DNA from: Phytophthora quininea
Taxonomy: Eukaryota > Oomycota > Peronosporomycetes > Peronosporales > Peronosporaceae
Assembly: GCA_011947345.1 (NCBI GenBank)
Contig: JAAVTG010000044.1
Location: forward strand, 248,001-312,000
Length of the DNA: 64,000 nucleotides
Reading direction: 5' to 3'
Both the position numbers and the translations under genes were made by a program. The stretch's first letter is position 1, and each line of letters opens with the position of its first letter. Below the pieces are notes generated by a model, which was not told where the DNA came from, made no database searches, and saw only the letters and a list, made by a program, of their open reading frames with translations. Shown in pieces: positions 52,479 through 63,917 of this stretch.

Positions 52479-54940
52479 ATGCCAACTACCGGCAAAGACG
52501 ACCAATTCAACGGAGCTGCCTCCGGCGACGGTGCAAGCAAGACGGGCCTAATAAACCGGAAATGGTCCCGCAGCAGCAGTGATGGCGTGTTTGGGCTGTT
52601 GGAGTCGACGAAGTCGTCACCACCTGATCCTGGCGATATTATCGACGACAGCAAGATCCTAGAAGAAGAGGGGGCTACATCGACTATGCTTCGAATCGAC
52701 GTGCGCTGGGACCGACTATTGCTTGCGGTGGTGATAGCCACGGGTGCAATGCTGCCGTTTCTCGTCCTGTTTCGCGGCAAGGGTAGGAGACTGGGCCATG
52801 TTTCCGACATCACAAATGCTGATAAACAAAAGGAGAAAAGCGACGATTACAACGCCATCTCGGGCTTTATCGTTGCAGCCGTGTTGAAACCAGTTGGAGA
52901 TGCGCTGTCGATGCTAGTGGCTGTGGCATGCCTGAGCTTTATTCCAAGATCGACTCTGCAGATCAGGTCGAGCTCATATATCGTCACAGCGCTCGCGGGG
53001 GCTTTTGTATCCTTTTTGGTGACGAATGGTCTGAATGCACTCAACGTCCAACTCGTAGATGGGGACGTGAACTCAGTGATCAATCCGTCAGATCTAGTTC
53101 AGGCGACACCTATGGTCGACACTCAGCCAAAGCCTTTACCGAATGGCTCGCTGGTCACGACATGGAACGCGTCATTTGCCGAAAGTCAACCAGGAAATTC
53201 TGTATTAAACACAATCCTCCGCACACAGCTAACGGATCGTGATACCAGCAGTGGGGAGGACATTATAGCGTCACTGGCTTGGTTTAGATTTGGACCACGT
53301 GAGTGGCAACGAGATATTCTGAAAACGGCGCTCTACCCGAGTGAACCACCACTGGATATTACCCTGAATGAGACTTCGATATCCGCCTTACCAGCCGACA
53401 ACGAGTTGCCTATGAGCGTTGAGAACGCGTCATTTCTCGTGCTAGCAGCACTTTTGACGTTACCGGCGGTTATGAAAGAACAAGGAGAGTTTTTGTGGCC
53501 TCAGGACCAGGATTCATTATTGGACTACGGCGTGTTCACAAATGCACTTGTCAAAAAGAGAGGAAATACTACAAACGGAACTATCTCGGCAGCTGAATTA
53601 GCAGGAATCTCTTCAGCAGATTTCGTCGCCACGTCGACTGATTTACTTCACCAGAAAATAAGCAACCCCAACATTTCCATGGATAATGTCGGTGTGAAGT
53701 ACCAACACTTCAACCTGAGTGACTCGATCGCGTTCAACGCACTTACGATCGATATCCCGACAACTCCACTTAGTGACTACTACAACATCACCGACGACTG
53801 CACCTCCGATGGCTGTTTACAATCGGATTTATTATTGAAGGTTCCACAAGGCCAAGACCAAGACCAATCTATCCCTATTCGAGCACTTGTATTTTCCCAA
53901 GGTATTTGTGAAAGTTACGTGCGCTATTCAAATGGGATGATCGATTCGGGCAGATGCAACCGGGCCAACACATCTATGTTGTTAATCGGCGTTGGTAAGA
54001 AAATTATTGGAGACACTTTCGACGCGACATCTTCAAAAGTTAACGTGACTGGGGTCCAGTTAGTCTATTCAGTGACGTTTGGCATTCTATTGTGGGAAAT
54101 TGAAGATCTGAGCGAGACGTACAACGCCTCTTGTAGTATTGGCTGTGATTGTCATGGTGTTCGCTTCGATATAAACCCCACTCAACCAGAACCTAGCGAC
54201 GTGCTAATGGTTCAGCAGACTGCTTTGCCGCTGAACGACAACTATGTTTTCTCAGTGGGCGATTACATACGACAAGACCAGCAAAGAGAGAGTCGATGGG
54301 TTCCGCTTATCGTTTACATGGGAAGCGAAATATTGCTGCCTCGGTTCTTCACGAATGTTACTTCAGGCGCATGGCAGAATCTGCGCAACTCATCGGGGGA
54401 GGATGACAATTTCGTCAGGACCATCCAGATAAATCACTTGTACGCGGAAGAAAGCCTCCAAATGACTTATACAGCCGGAGTATTCTACCTTTTTCGCGAA
54501 GCGGTGCTCCGTCATCACGTTGACAACTCATCGATGGGAGTACCCATAATGGATTTCACGGGCAACACCAAACGACTAAATATTCAGGCATCAATTCCTC
54601 GAGTTAACGCGATTATATCTTTCGTTGGAGTTGCCTTGGTGCTAGCGACGGCGATCGGGATTGCCATTGTACAGAAGCGCGGGGTCAACGCAATTAATCA
54701 TGCTGTCAAATACGACGTCGTCGCGGAAGCCATGTTTAACAAGGCTAAGTACCCTCCAGTATTCCTTCGCATGACACTACGAGAGGCCTTTGAAAAGGCT
54801 TCCCTGCAGAGCGAGAGGAATTGCTTGACAAGTTGAAGGTGCAGCGCATCAAATTCCACAGAAACGACCCAAAAGTTGAGACCAGTCTCGTATCGACGCT
54901 GACGGTGGACTCGGCGTTGGATGTGAGCCACGCTGCATAA
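52479..54940 (+). CDS. Large oomycete transmembrane protein, unknown function (frame slip near 54795)
   Basis: The 785-codon frame starts at 52479 with a cytosolic Ser/Asp-rich N-terminus. Predicted membrane helices lie near residues 83-101 (LLLAVVIATGAMLPFLVLF), 125-155, 165-185 and 709-729 (IISFVGVALVLATAIGIAIV). Between the last two is a roughly 520-residue ectodomain with many N-glycosylation sequons and paired Cys (CTSDGC; CSIGCDC). The frame ends at 54836, but a good continuation (EELLDKLKVQRIKFHR...DVSHAA) in the next frame ends at 54940, consistent with a single-base loss. I know of no characterised homologue; the architecture suggests a surface protein or receptor-like molecule. Confidence 0.7.
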
Positions 54941-55113
54941 AATCCATACGCTACTACTGCATTCAATTCATGTCAGCTGCTAGTCAACGTTAGAGAATGA
55001 CGAAGCCATTGGAAGCGATAGAATTCTAATTCAATTCATGCATTTCTTTTAAATGTATAGCGACTGAAGCGATGGAGGTGCTAGTGGCTCTTACAGACGA
55101 CAGCAGATTGCAC

Positions 55114-55380
55114 ATGTAACGTGGCTGCACGAAAATAGTAGTTCCGGGGCCACTACTACAGCGATGAAGGAAGCTACGGCTACTGGTCGATTCGACATTG
55201 TCCAGCGAACACTCCACTTGGGTAATCGCGTCTCTGTGATCAAAGCACCATGCATATTTACTGGTGATTGGGTGCATCGTCGAAAACTGCACCAAATCCC
55301 CCATCAGAAAAGTTCTGAAAGACGCGCCGACTTCAAGGTTGCGATGTTTCTTCATGCACACAGTTCACTCAACTGTAACT
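55114..55380 (+). pseudogene. Ankyrin-repeat gene fragment
   Basis: VTWLHENSSSGATTTAMKEATATGRFDIV and a later FKVAMFLHAHS match the repeat units and the C-terminal FEIVLFLHAQR of ankyrin protein 1. The rest is diverged with stops. It lies just left of element 3. Confidence 0.65.
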
Positions 55381-55489
55381 AGAAGTGATCAAGAAAGCCT
55401 TTGAATACCGGGATTACCCTAAATTGTGTTGGGACTACCAGCTTGTACCTGATCTGATTGATGGAGAGAAGATGATACCTGTCAGTCAC

Positions 55490-55623
55490 TGGATATTTTC
55501 ACGTTAGTGAAAATAGCTTTTCAAGTGGAAGGAGAAAATCGAAACCAACGCAGAAGACGTAACCACTAAGAGGCCGTAGAGCAGGAGCAGAGTTAGTTTC
55601 CGATTTACTTCGCCGCGGTTTAA
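55490..55623 (+). repeat. Split direct repeat A1
   Basis: 134 bp, identical by eye to 61206-61339. It begins with a perfect 9-bp palindrome arm pair, TATTTTCAC and GTGAAAATA around GTTA (55494-55515). Confidence 0.95.
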
Positions 55624-55655
55624 ACACAACAACCAAGTTATCAGCTATCTCCAAG

Positions 55656-57685
55656 ATGGTGCGCCTCTCGTCCCGCTCCTTCCTCTTTCTGTTGCCGGAA
55701 TTGGTCGAAGAAGACTTCGACTATCCATTCTACGCGAAGGTGCTTCGGATTGAACAAGATGTGGTGTCGTATCGGAGACTTGAAGGTGGAGAGGGCACAA
55801 TTTCCCGTCCCATGGCAGCCGACAACGTGGTCTCAGCGCAAGAGGTAAACAAAGCACACAGAAGATCTCTCCTGAGGCGTCCAGTGTCGATGAAGACAGC
55901 TGAAGCGGTCCACTATGGACAAGTCGTAGCCGTGGATGGCGACAAGGTATCTGTCCGATCTCACGAGCAGCTTTTCTCGGTGTCGTCGGAATCTGTTGCT
56001 ATCGTTCCACCTGTGGTAGCTCTAACCCTCGAGCACGTTCAGTTCGATTGCAACGACTGGAGCTCGGATGAAATTGATTTGATCGAATCGTCCATCCTCA
56101 ATCGGGTTCTTGGGCGCGAAGGGGAGCGCAGTTCTAACAACTTACCAGAAATATTGGATGGTTTGATACTAGAAGAGAGCCATCCCTCGTCGGCAAAGGC
56201 ATGTCGATGGATAGACCCGCGGTCGGGCGAGTTAGTACAGTTCTCGCTACAACACGCAGTCGACTTTGCATTTTTCGTCGATGGCGGTGTAGCTCCAGTG
56301 CCGTCATCGGTAGGGCACTCGTTCTGCCGCCCTCCGGTGGTTGACGTGTCAATTTCAGAAGGGCCGAGCCTACAAGGTTCGGTCGGTGATGGGAATACAC
56401 TGTTTGACCCGTTCCAAGATGATGACGATTCTCCACAAGACAGTTCTGAAGCAAACCATGCGTCTTCTCGGTCCCAGCCACTCAATCGCGGTGAGAAACG
56501 AGCTCATGACTCCTACAGAGACCAAGCTGACATCGGTCGAAAACGACAACGAACAGCTCTTGACCGTGACGCTCTCATCGTGGAAAAACTCAGTGGCGAC
56601 CCTGACCTCTTAGAGCGCTTTCTAACTATGAGGCGGCGCACGAATGACTCTGACAGTAGCCAAGCGCACGACGCTCAAAACGTCGCTGTGGTTGCAGCAG
56701 AGCCAAGATCGATCACTTCCAAGAAGCCGGCAGCAACGTCAAAATACTCTTTCACCCCCGAGCGGAACAAGTGGACGTTCACGAACGGGTGACCTCAGCA
56801 AAGCACAAAGGTAAGTCTGCTACTGTGTTTGTTAAAAGCATGCTACGGTCCGAGCACGTCAACTTCAAGCCATTACCGGGAGTTTGCACGCGCGCGTATG
56901 ACATTCGATTCGGATCGAGTGGCCTGTCGATTAGGCACTTCGCGAGGCTGTCGCAAGACGAGCGGATGGCGTGGTTAGAAGCTGGTGGTTCCAACTTTGA
57001 CAATCTGTCCGCCACGGCAGAGTTTGCGGCGGCCAAACCCGCCAGTACTATTGACGACGTCGTGGACTGCACAAAGGTATTCCTGACCTATACACGCGAG
57101 TTTTGCTGCACTGAATTGGTGACGTTGGTTGAAGTCGTGGTGGAATTTATCGAGCATACCTTGATGAGGGTCAACTGGACTGCGGCTGAGCTTCCGTCGC
57201 TAGTCTACTGGATTAATGACTTGTTGGAAGACTTTCGTGGCGCGGTTGAGGTCGACGGAGATGTTCACGCGGTGCAACGTCGATGCTCAACTGATGATCG
57301 CCTACTCCGGGATCTGATGTTCGTTAAAATACACCGACAGCTAGAAGGAATGCAGAAAGGTGTGGACGCCGTCGGGCCGATTGTACAAGCGATACAGCGC
57401 CCTGCGAATCAAACCAAGTCGTCGAACGCTAGGGAAGGAAAGAAGAGACTCGGCCGAATCCCAAAAGATGTCTTGCGCCAACTCCCTCAGGCGGTCGACC
57501 CCGCATCCGGCAGCACTCGAAGTCTCTGCATGCGCTTCTTGTCCAAAGTTGGCTGTACGACGGATAGTGATGGATGCTGCCCGAGCGAACATGGTCATTT
57601 CGTTCCGAAGAAGTTGCCACATGTAGTAAAACAAGAGATTGGCAGGCGGTTTGGTGGTTTGAAAGACGAGTACGTGCAACTGTGA
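55656..57685 (+). CDS. Gag-like protein of element 3
   Basis: Two frames, 55656-56792 and 56771-57685, join near 56740 by a one-base slip; the corrected protein is about 675 residues. The N-terminal half contains EAVHYGQVVAVDGDKVSV and ILNRVLGREGERSSNN, parallel to element 2. The middle is acidic and disordered. The helical core reads YDIRFGSSGLSIRHFARL. The C-terminal zinc cluster is CMRFLSKVGCTTDSDGCC followed by PSEH (C-x8-C-x7-C-x3-H). It presumably coats or packages the element RNA. Confidence 0.8.
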
Positions 57686-58312
57686 ATCCCCAAGGGAAGA
57701 TCGGCAGTGCGTCTTCCTCGGGCTGATCACCAAGTGCAGCACTGCACGAAGAAAGCGAATACCAAGCAGCACCAAAGGGACCGTGATTTATCTCACGCTG
57801 CCCAACACGATAAGGTCGTGATATCGACGGATTGCAAGATCGACATGGTAGCCTGTCCCGAGGATATTGCACGTAGTGTGGTAATACCACACTGCAAGAG
57901 GCAGTCTGCTGGAAGTCCAGGTGGTTGTCGGTCGAGGCATCGTCGTCAAGTAAGATTTGAAGGCCAGAGCAAAGGTGGTGATGTCGGTCACTGTCGGGTA
58001 CCTGCTAGTACGACCGGCATCGACATGGGAGAACGAGAACTCCTAGGTAGCCACGCGAGGACTTGCTCTGATCCGAACATGATTAGTCGTCGTTTTGATG
58101 TCGACAAAGAGGATCATGGTTCCAGCATATTGACTGTACTGACAAGGCGGTCGGCAAAAATGATCCAAGCAACGCTTGAAGAAGAGTTACTCCGGCATGA
58201 GATCAAGTAATCGGTCGACCACAGGCAGTATGGATTCAGAAGATCTCGGACTCCCGTCGTCTCTGGTTGTGAGATCGATAAGACAGCGTGCGCGTCACTG
58301 ACACAAATTATC
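57686..58312 (+). other. Spacer between Gag-like and RT frames of element 3
   Basis: About 630 bp. An open frame (57707-58210) exists but its composition is unlike a folded protein and it has no counterpart in element 2. It may be an untranslated linker or carry an internal initiation signal. Confidence 0.35.
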
Positions 58313-60291
58313 ATGTCTCGAAATATGAGTTTAGAGGAAGCCACACGATTTTTACGCGGAGAAGATATGAATGACTCCAGGCCAAACAAAGCTCTAGACC
58401 CAGAGCGACTACGTTTCGTGCTCCATGGGTATCCGCACCTCGACCACTTACTCGACATTGCTACCCACGGTATTATTGCAAAATGGCGCGTAGGACCTGT
58501 TCCAAAACGACCACCGCCCAAGAATCACGGATCATGCAAGAAATATCTGCGGGCTGTCACCAGAAGCATTCGCGCAGGTCAAGACTCTGGTCAGTACATG
58601 GTTGTTGACGCGTCCCTTCTTGATCGGTGGCCTGAAGTTGTGTGCAGCCCACTTGGAGCGGTTGAAAGAAGGACGCCGACCCAGTCGACGAGGTCCGCCT
58701 CATTCACGATTTATCGTACCCAAAAGGTGACTCCGTGAATTCGGCATTTATCGTGGAGTCGGTGCCCAAACTGCGTTACCAATCGGTGGTAATGATTGCT
58801 CGCCGCATCGAACATCTTGCGCTCCAGAGCCACGTCGGTCGGATACGATTGCTGAAAGGCGACGTGAAAACCGCTTTTCGACACCTGAGCACCTGTGCAA
58901 GCCAAGTTTTTCGCATGGCTGCTCTCGTCCCCGAACTTGGCGTGCTGATTATTGATATGGCGGCACCTTTCGGTTGGTCTGGATCACCACCTTGTTATGC
59001 GCTTTTCGGTCGTGCGATTTCGTGGCTTGTTGGTACCAATTCACCAGCATCAGTATCAAACTCTGCTGACGCTGATCCTTTCTTCCCATATGAATGGGTA
59101 GATGACCATGTTTTAATAGAGCCAGATGTCGATGATAGATTGGCCCTGGCTGAAGCCACACTGCGGCACGCCATGCTGGCAGTGCTCGGACCTCGGTCCG
59201 TCAACGAAGGAAAATTTTCGGAGTGGAGCACCGAACTAGTCGTATTGGGGTTACGATGGAATACAATACGTCGTACGGTGTCCATTCCAAGAGAGAAAAT
59301 TGAAAAAGCGTGCGGAAGGGTCAGGGAAATGCTGAGCAAAGCGACATCCTCGAAGACAGCGTTCTACAAAGTTCTCGGATCGCTGCGCCACATCGCGATT
59401 TGTCTGCCCACTTCGAAGCCCTTCTACCAGCGTCTCCAATCCCAGTGTACTGCAGCGCCTCGATTTGGCAGAATTTTAGTTTCACAAGGTTCACGGGCTG
59501 ATTTGCGGTGGTTCGAGCAGATTCTGAAGCACGGATGCCTCGCTGAATTACCGCTGTCAATGTTCGGTCAGATGCCTGAACCGAACGTTGAACTATACAT
59601 GGACGCATCAAACCAGGGTCTGGCAGTACTAGATCCTTCCTGCGACGAATTTCTCCAGGTCCCATTCGACAACGAAGAGCTACTGATGATCAACGGGTGT
59701 AACACATCTTTGGGTGAGTTTTCCATCAACGTGAGAGAGCACCTGTGCATCGCTCTAGCGGTGTGGGCATGGGGGACCAAATGGAATCAACAAGCTGCTG
59801 GTCGACTCGTCCACATAAAATGCTGGAGTGATAACGCGACAGCAGTGGCGTGGGCAAACAAGTTACACTCGGGAAACCTATACAGCCAGGAGATCAACCG
59901 CTGCATCGGTCTAGCGGAAGCGTACTTCAATTTGCGCGTGACGACCGGTCACATTGCTGGTTCAAGCAACTGGATGGCCGACGCTGCTTCACGAGCTTGG
60001 ACCGAGCCCCATGCTTCACGATGGACTAATTTTTCTTCGTGCTGGACACAGATTCAAGTGCCGGTGACCTGCAGGAAACTTTACATCAGCTTCTCGAGTC
60101 ACTTCAGTCCCGAGCGCTGGCCCCGACATCAGCAACACGATATAAAACCACGTGGACACAGTGGGCGAATTGGTGCGACCGACTCCAGTTATCGACATGG
60201 CTTCCCGAAGATCAGCGAAAACACTCCTATCAGCTTGCCCTTTTCGCCACCTATTGCTGGCGATATGGATGGGGCGAGCAACCACTGGTAA
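58313..60291 (+). CDS. Reverse transcriptase/RNase H of element 3
   Basis: Starts at ATG 58313 (MSRNMSLEEATRF) with RPNKALDPERLRFVLHGY. One slip near 58665 separates it from the main frame 58735-60291. RT motifs: LLKGDVKTAFRH, APFGWSGSPPCYALFG and the catalytic YEWVDDHVLIE. RNase H: LYMDASNQGLAVL, VREHLCIALAVWAWG, WSDNATAVAWANKLH and HIAGSSNWMADAASRAW. Its 3' end overlaps the recombinase frame, as in element 2. Confidence 0.9.
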
Positions 60292-61103
60292 CACTGCCTC
60301 CACCGTGTTGTCAAAAATTAGCCATATCTCGTGGCATCATAGGCGAGTGCTTGGCTACGGCGTCGGCCTCATGCCCGGCCACCAACTTGCTGTCACCGGG
60401 ATGCGGCGGTCAGACCCACCAAGTAAACCCAAGGCCCCAGTCACTACCACAATCCTCAAATACCTGCACAAAACCCTCGACTTTGCGGACACCCAGCACC
60501 GAGTCATTTGGGGGCTTCGGTGCTGGGCTACTTCTATTTGCTCCGGCGATCGGAGTATTTAGCTATCGACACGAAAGTACATGCGTACGCAATTCAACGC
60601 TCGGACGTGTCCTTTTTCGACAGTGAAGGACGGAACGCTGATACTCTACAACGGGTGCACTCAGTCGTCGTCCGATTTCGCGCGAGCAAGAACGATCAGT
60701 TTGGCGAAGGAACGAGCCGCAAGTTGCAACGATCCGGACAATCATGGTGCTGTCCAGTCCTCGCAGCATGGTACTTAGTTCAACATCATAACTCGCTCGG
60801 CGTGGCACGAGGAACGCTACTCTGCAAGATCGACAAAACAACGAACCTGCAAGTGAAGGACGTGGTCAAGGCAATAAAATCAGCAGCGCAAAAGCAGGGC
60901 GTAACCCGGACGAATACGGGTCGCACTCGCTTCGAGGCGGCGGAGCGACAGCTTTGTTCAACGCGGGATTCGACAGTTTGGCGGTGAAGCTTTTCGGCAG
61001 GTGGAAGTCAGACGCCGTCGAGCGATACACTCGCATCGGCGACCGTCTAACATCGAGCATGGCACGAGAAATGTTGGCTGAAACTACATTGCAGCAAGTC
61101 TAG
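60039..61103 (+). CDS. Tyrosine recombinase of element 3 (three single-base slips)
   Basis: The core-binding part (ATRYKTTWTQWANWCDRL) is followed by the catalytic domain: VLGYFYLLRRSEYL, FRASKNDQ, HSLRGGGATALFNAGF, KLFGRWKSD and Tyr in VERYTRIG. Frame slips are at the G4 run near 60273, the G5 run near 60511 and the CCC near 60906. Adding one base to each gives an uninterrupted conserved reading. The Arg-His-Arg-Tyr set is complete. Confidence 0.85.
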
Positions 61104-61108
61104 GGGTA

Positions 61109-61205
61109 CCTCCTCGCCACTCCCTGGCAGCTGAGGCGCTGCAATGAATTTTCTGTTTTGTGCCATCAATGGCACGCCCCCGAGATGAAGCTACGAAGAT
61201 TGAAA
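61109..61205 (+). repeat. Split direct repeat B1
   Basis: 97 bp, identical by eye to B2 at 61341-61437; directly abuts A2. Confidence 0.95.
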
Positions 61206-61339
61206 TGGATATTTTCACGTTAGTGAAAATAGCTTTTCAAGTGGAAGGAGAAAATCGAAACCAACGCAGAAGACGTAACCACTAAGAGGCCGTAGAGCAG
61301 GAGCAGAGTTAGTTTCCGATTTACTTCGCCGCGGTTTAA
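61206..61339 (+). repeat. Split direct repeat A2
   Basis: 134-bp copy of A1, placed between B1 and B2. Confidence 0.95.
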
Positions 61340-61340
61340 C

Positions 61341-61437
61341 CCTCCTCGCCACTCCCTGGCAGCTGAGGCGCTGCAATGAATTTTCTGTTTTGTGCCATCA
61401 ATGGCACGCCCCCGAGATGAAGCTACGAAGATTGAAA
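61341..61437 (+). repeat. Split direct repeat B2 (right end of element 3)
   Basis: 97-bp copy of B1; its end defines the right boundary of the element. Confidence 0.93.
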
Positions 61438-62296
61438 CGATAGGTGCTAAGGTAAATAACCAACAAACTAGTTGTCTGAATGGAGGAGAAAGGCTCATGA
61501 AGCAAGACGTATTATTCAGATGCTTGCACAAATGGATATGGCCGACGGAACTATGTTGGTTTGCTTTCAAGCAGAAAAGTATATATACTTGGTTGAGGAA
61601 ATTGTTAGTCCATTTTGGCCATTTTGGAAGAACACAGCCGCCATATTTTATCTCTTACGCGTCACTACCATTCAACGATAGGAGCAATGAGTTTCGCATG
61701 CAACATTAAATTACTCTCCACAACTGCACTCTTGCACTGGATCCTGGGTTGGACATGTCGAAGTTCTAGAAGACGATTTGCTACAATCTGCACGGACAGG
61801 ACAGCAGCAACTCGCACAGCAGAGGATTTGTGTGGTGAGGCTTCGAGTGTTCTAGAATAGCTCATAGGCTAGCGAGTAGCAGGAAGTCTTAACTAACATG
61901 ATGACTTTCCATTTTGCATCGTCAAGTACACGCGCAATCGTTATTCAGTTGGATTAAAAGTACCCGATTGCACACTAGAACTGTGGCCATTACGTAAAGA
62001 GATCGCACGATATATGCTGGAATACCGACCCGAGAAAGCTGCCGTGATTGCCGACCGAGTACTCAAAGATGCGAAGGTTTTTGGTGACCTCCAATTCGCG
62101 GAAGATTATTTTGCGGGTCTTATTCGGATCTGGTCTAAGATTTGATCAAAGCGCAGTTTGATCCAGGTCCATTGATTGGTGCTAGACCACAAGCTCAGCT
62201 CACTTTCGCTTTGATCTGTCCAAGGAACAGGCAGCCTCTCTCCCCCACTGAGTGACCCAGCATGGCCAAGATCAAGCACACGCATAACGCCTGCAT
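61438..62296. other. Intergenic region with gene fragments
   Basis: A plus-strand reading at about 61923-62144 (LELWPLRKEIARYMLEYRPEKAA..., ending RIWSKI and stop) is clearly protein-like but has no start and no family I can name. A 70-codon frame at 61472-61681 (MSEWRRKAHEARRIIQ) is also plausible. These may be pieces of one gene damaged near element 3. Confidence 0.4.
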
Positions 62297-63917
62297 ATGA
62301 CCGGTCTCTCGAGCCCAGGCGTATTAGCGCTACCACCACAAGAACTTGCTGCGCCGCAGTCGCCAATGTCGGAGTCGGTTGCATCAACGGAGACGTTGTC
62401 TCAGTGCACGGCGCCTTCGTCGCCGCCGGTCGCCTCCAGACAGCTTGCGTCAACCAACCTCAGCTTGCCGTCCACGTCACACCCATCAGCGGTACGAGCG
62501 CCGTGTAGCAACACAAAGCTCTACGGAACCGATATTGCCGGAGTGTCTGCCGCAACACCGCTGTCTGGAGAGATGGTGCACTACGGCGAGCCCGAGCGAA
62601 CGAAATTTAAGTCAGTGATTCGGCTAAGAGGATTTCAGTACACCAAGGCTGCCGCGTCGTCTAAGAAGATCACATACAGGTGCAGTTTTTACCGTCGCAG
62701 TTGCAAGTGCAAAGGAAGGGTGGAGTTTAGTGCGGAGCTGATGGCTTTCAAGAACTTCGCCCCACAGCTGCCACCAGCCCACACTCGTAGCTGGTATCCA
62801 TGAGTATCTGAAGCGATGAAGGCTGCTGTGAGTGCTTTGGTGCTCAGGATGTTGCAAGGTCTGCGGAAAGTGTTTGGGAGGGGTACGCAGCAAATTTTAT
62901 GATACCGATGACGACGTAGCTGTCCACGGGTTAACACGTGACCAAGTTCGACAGCAGGTATATTGAGACCGTCGTGGCTATTTCGGGGCTCGCTGCACGG
63001 ACTGGTGGAAGTGCCATCGCTGTCTCTAGTGAAGGGAAGTACCATGAATTTCTTTCGATTTCATCGCGTTTATTCCGAGAGAGATGGCAGTGTGGAGCGA
63101 TTGATTGGGTGGGGGCACCCCTTCCTCATCGAGCGGCTCAAGTACAAAGGTGTTACGCTCTTTGTCGATGGCACCTTTAGGTGCGTGCCATCAACATTCT
63201 ACCAATGTATAGTTATCATGGTTCTTGACCAAGCTTCTGGGCGCTTCCTACCCGTCTTTTACATCTTATGCTCGTCAAAGAAGGCGGACATGTACTGGAA
63301 TGTCATCGACCATGTCGTGCAAGCGACAGATCAAAAGCTGGACCCAGCGCAAGTAGTGTGCGATTTCGAGGCGGGTTTGATCACATGCTGACGCAATTTC
63401 CCGATGCCAAGGTTCGAGGGTGTTCTTTTATATTTTAAGCAGGCCGTTGGCAGGCACATGAAGAAACTTCGGATTCCTGCGCAAGAAATCAAATTCGCTA
63501 TGGCGTCAGGTGTGTTAGACACGTTGGCGGTGATTGAGCAGAGCAAGGTTGCAGTACAGGGAACACGCTACGTCAGAAAACTACTGGGCTGGTTTCCTCG
63601 CACACCAAGTGGGAATCATTTTGGAAATACTTCAATGAGCAGTGGGTGAAGAAACATGGGCCGGAGTTGTGGAACGTGCACGACACAGCGAAGCAAGTCG
63701 TGGCTCGAGCGAACAACCCCTAGAAAGGTTCAATAGAGAGCTTAACGGGGCTTTCTCAAGCCCCCACCCCAGCATCCCAGTGTTTGTAGCTGGCATCGAA
63801 GCTCTTGCACGGCGCCACGTGCAGATTTTGGAAGATATTCCCACGAACCGAGCAAAAGCACCCCATCGCCGTGAGAAGTACTTGCTACCCAAACCACCCA
63901 AGATATTAACCGAGTAG
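62297..63917 (+). mobile_element. MULE-type DNA transposon remnant
   Basis: The first frame (62297-62803) ends in a FLYWCH-like zinc motif (KITYRCSFYRRSCKCKGRVEF). After two broken frames, 62963-63391 carries the MULE transposase core LFVDGTFRCVPSTFYQCIVI, LPVFYILCSSKKADMYW and VVCDFEAGL, holding two of the catalytic acids. A further frame (63404-63649) has KVRGCSFHFKQAVG-like sequence after a slip, and 63642-63917 gives the C-terminus (NNPLERFNRELNGAF, ILTE stop). Several in-frame stops remain near 62803 and 62900, so it is partly decayed. TIRs are not visible inside the window. Confidence 0.8.

Larger units (their letters stand above)
55490..61437 (+). mobile_element. Complete Ngaro-type YR retroelement 3 with split direct repeats
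   Basis: 5,948 bp with the diagnostic A1-ORFs-B1-A2-B2 order: A1 55490-55623, B1 61109-61205, A2 61206-61339, B2 61341-61437. A1 and A2 (134 bp) and B1 and B2 (97 bp) look identical, implying recent insertion. It encodes Gag-like, RT/RNase H and tyrosine recombinase on one strand. The coding breaks I could examine are single-base losses in short runs, so the genuine element may be intact. No flanking target duplication is seen, as expected for this mechanism. Confidence 0.92.

Noticed and set aside
55490..61437. LTR retrotransposon (Gypsy/Copia)
   Set aside because: There is no protease or DDE integrase, the repeats are split (A and B blocks), and a tyrosine recombinase is encoded.
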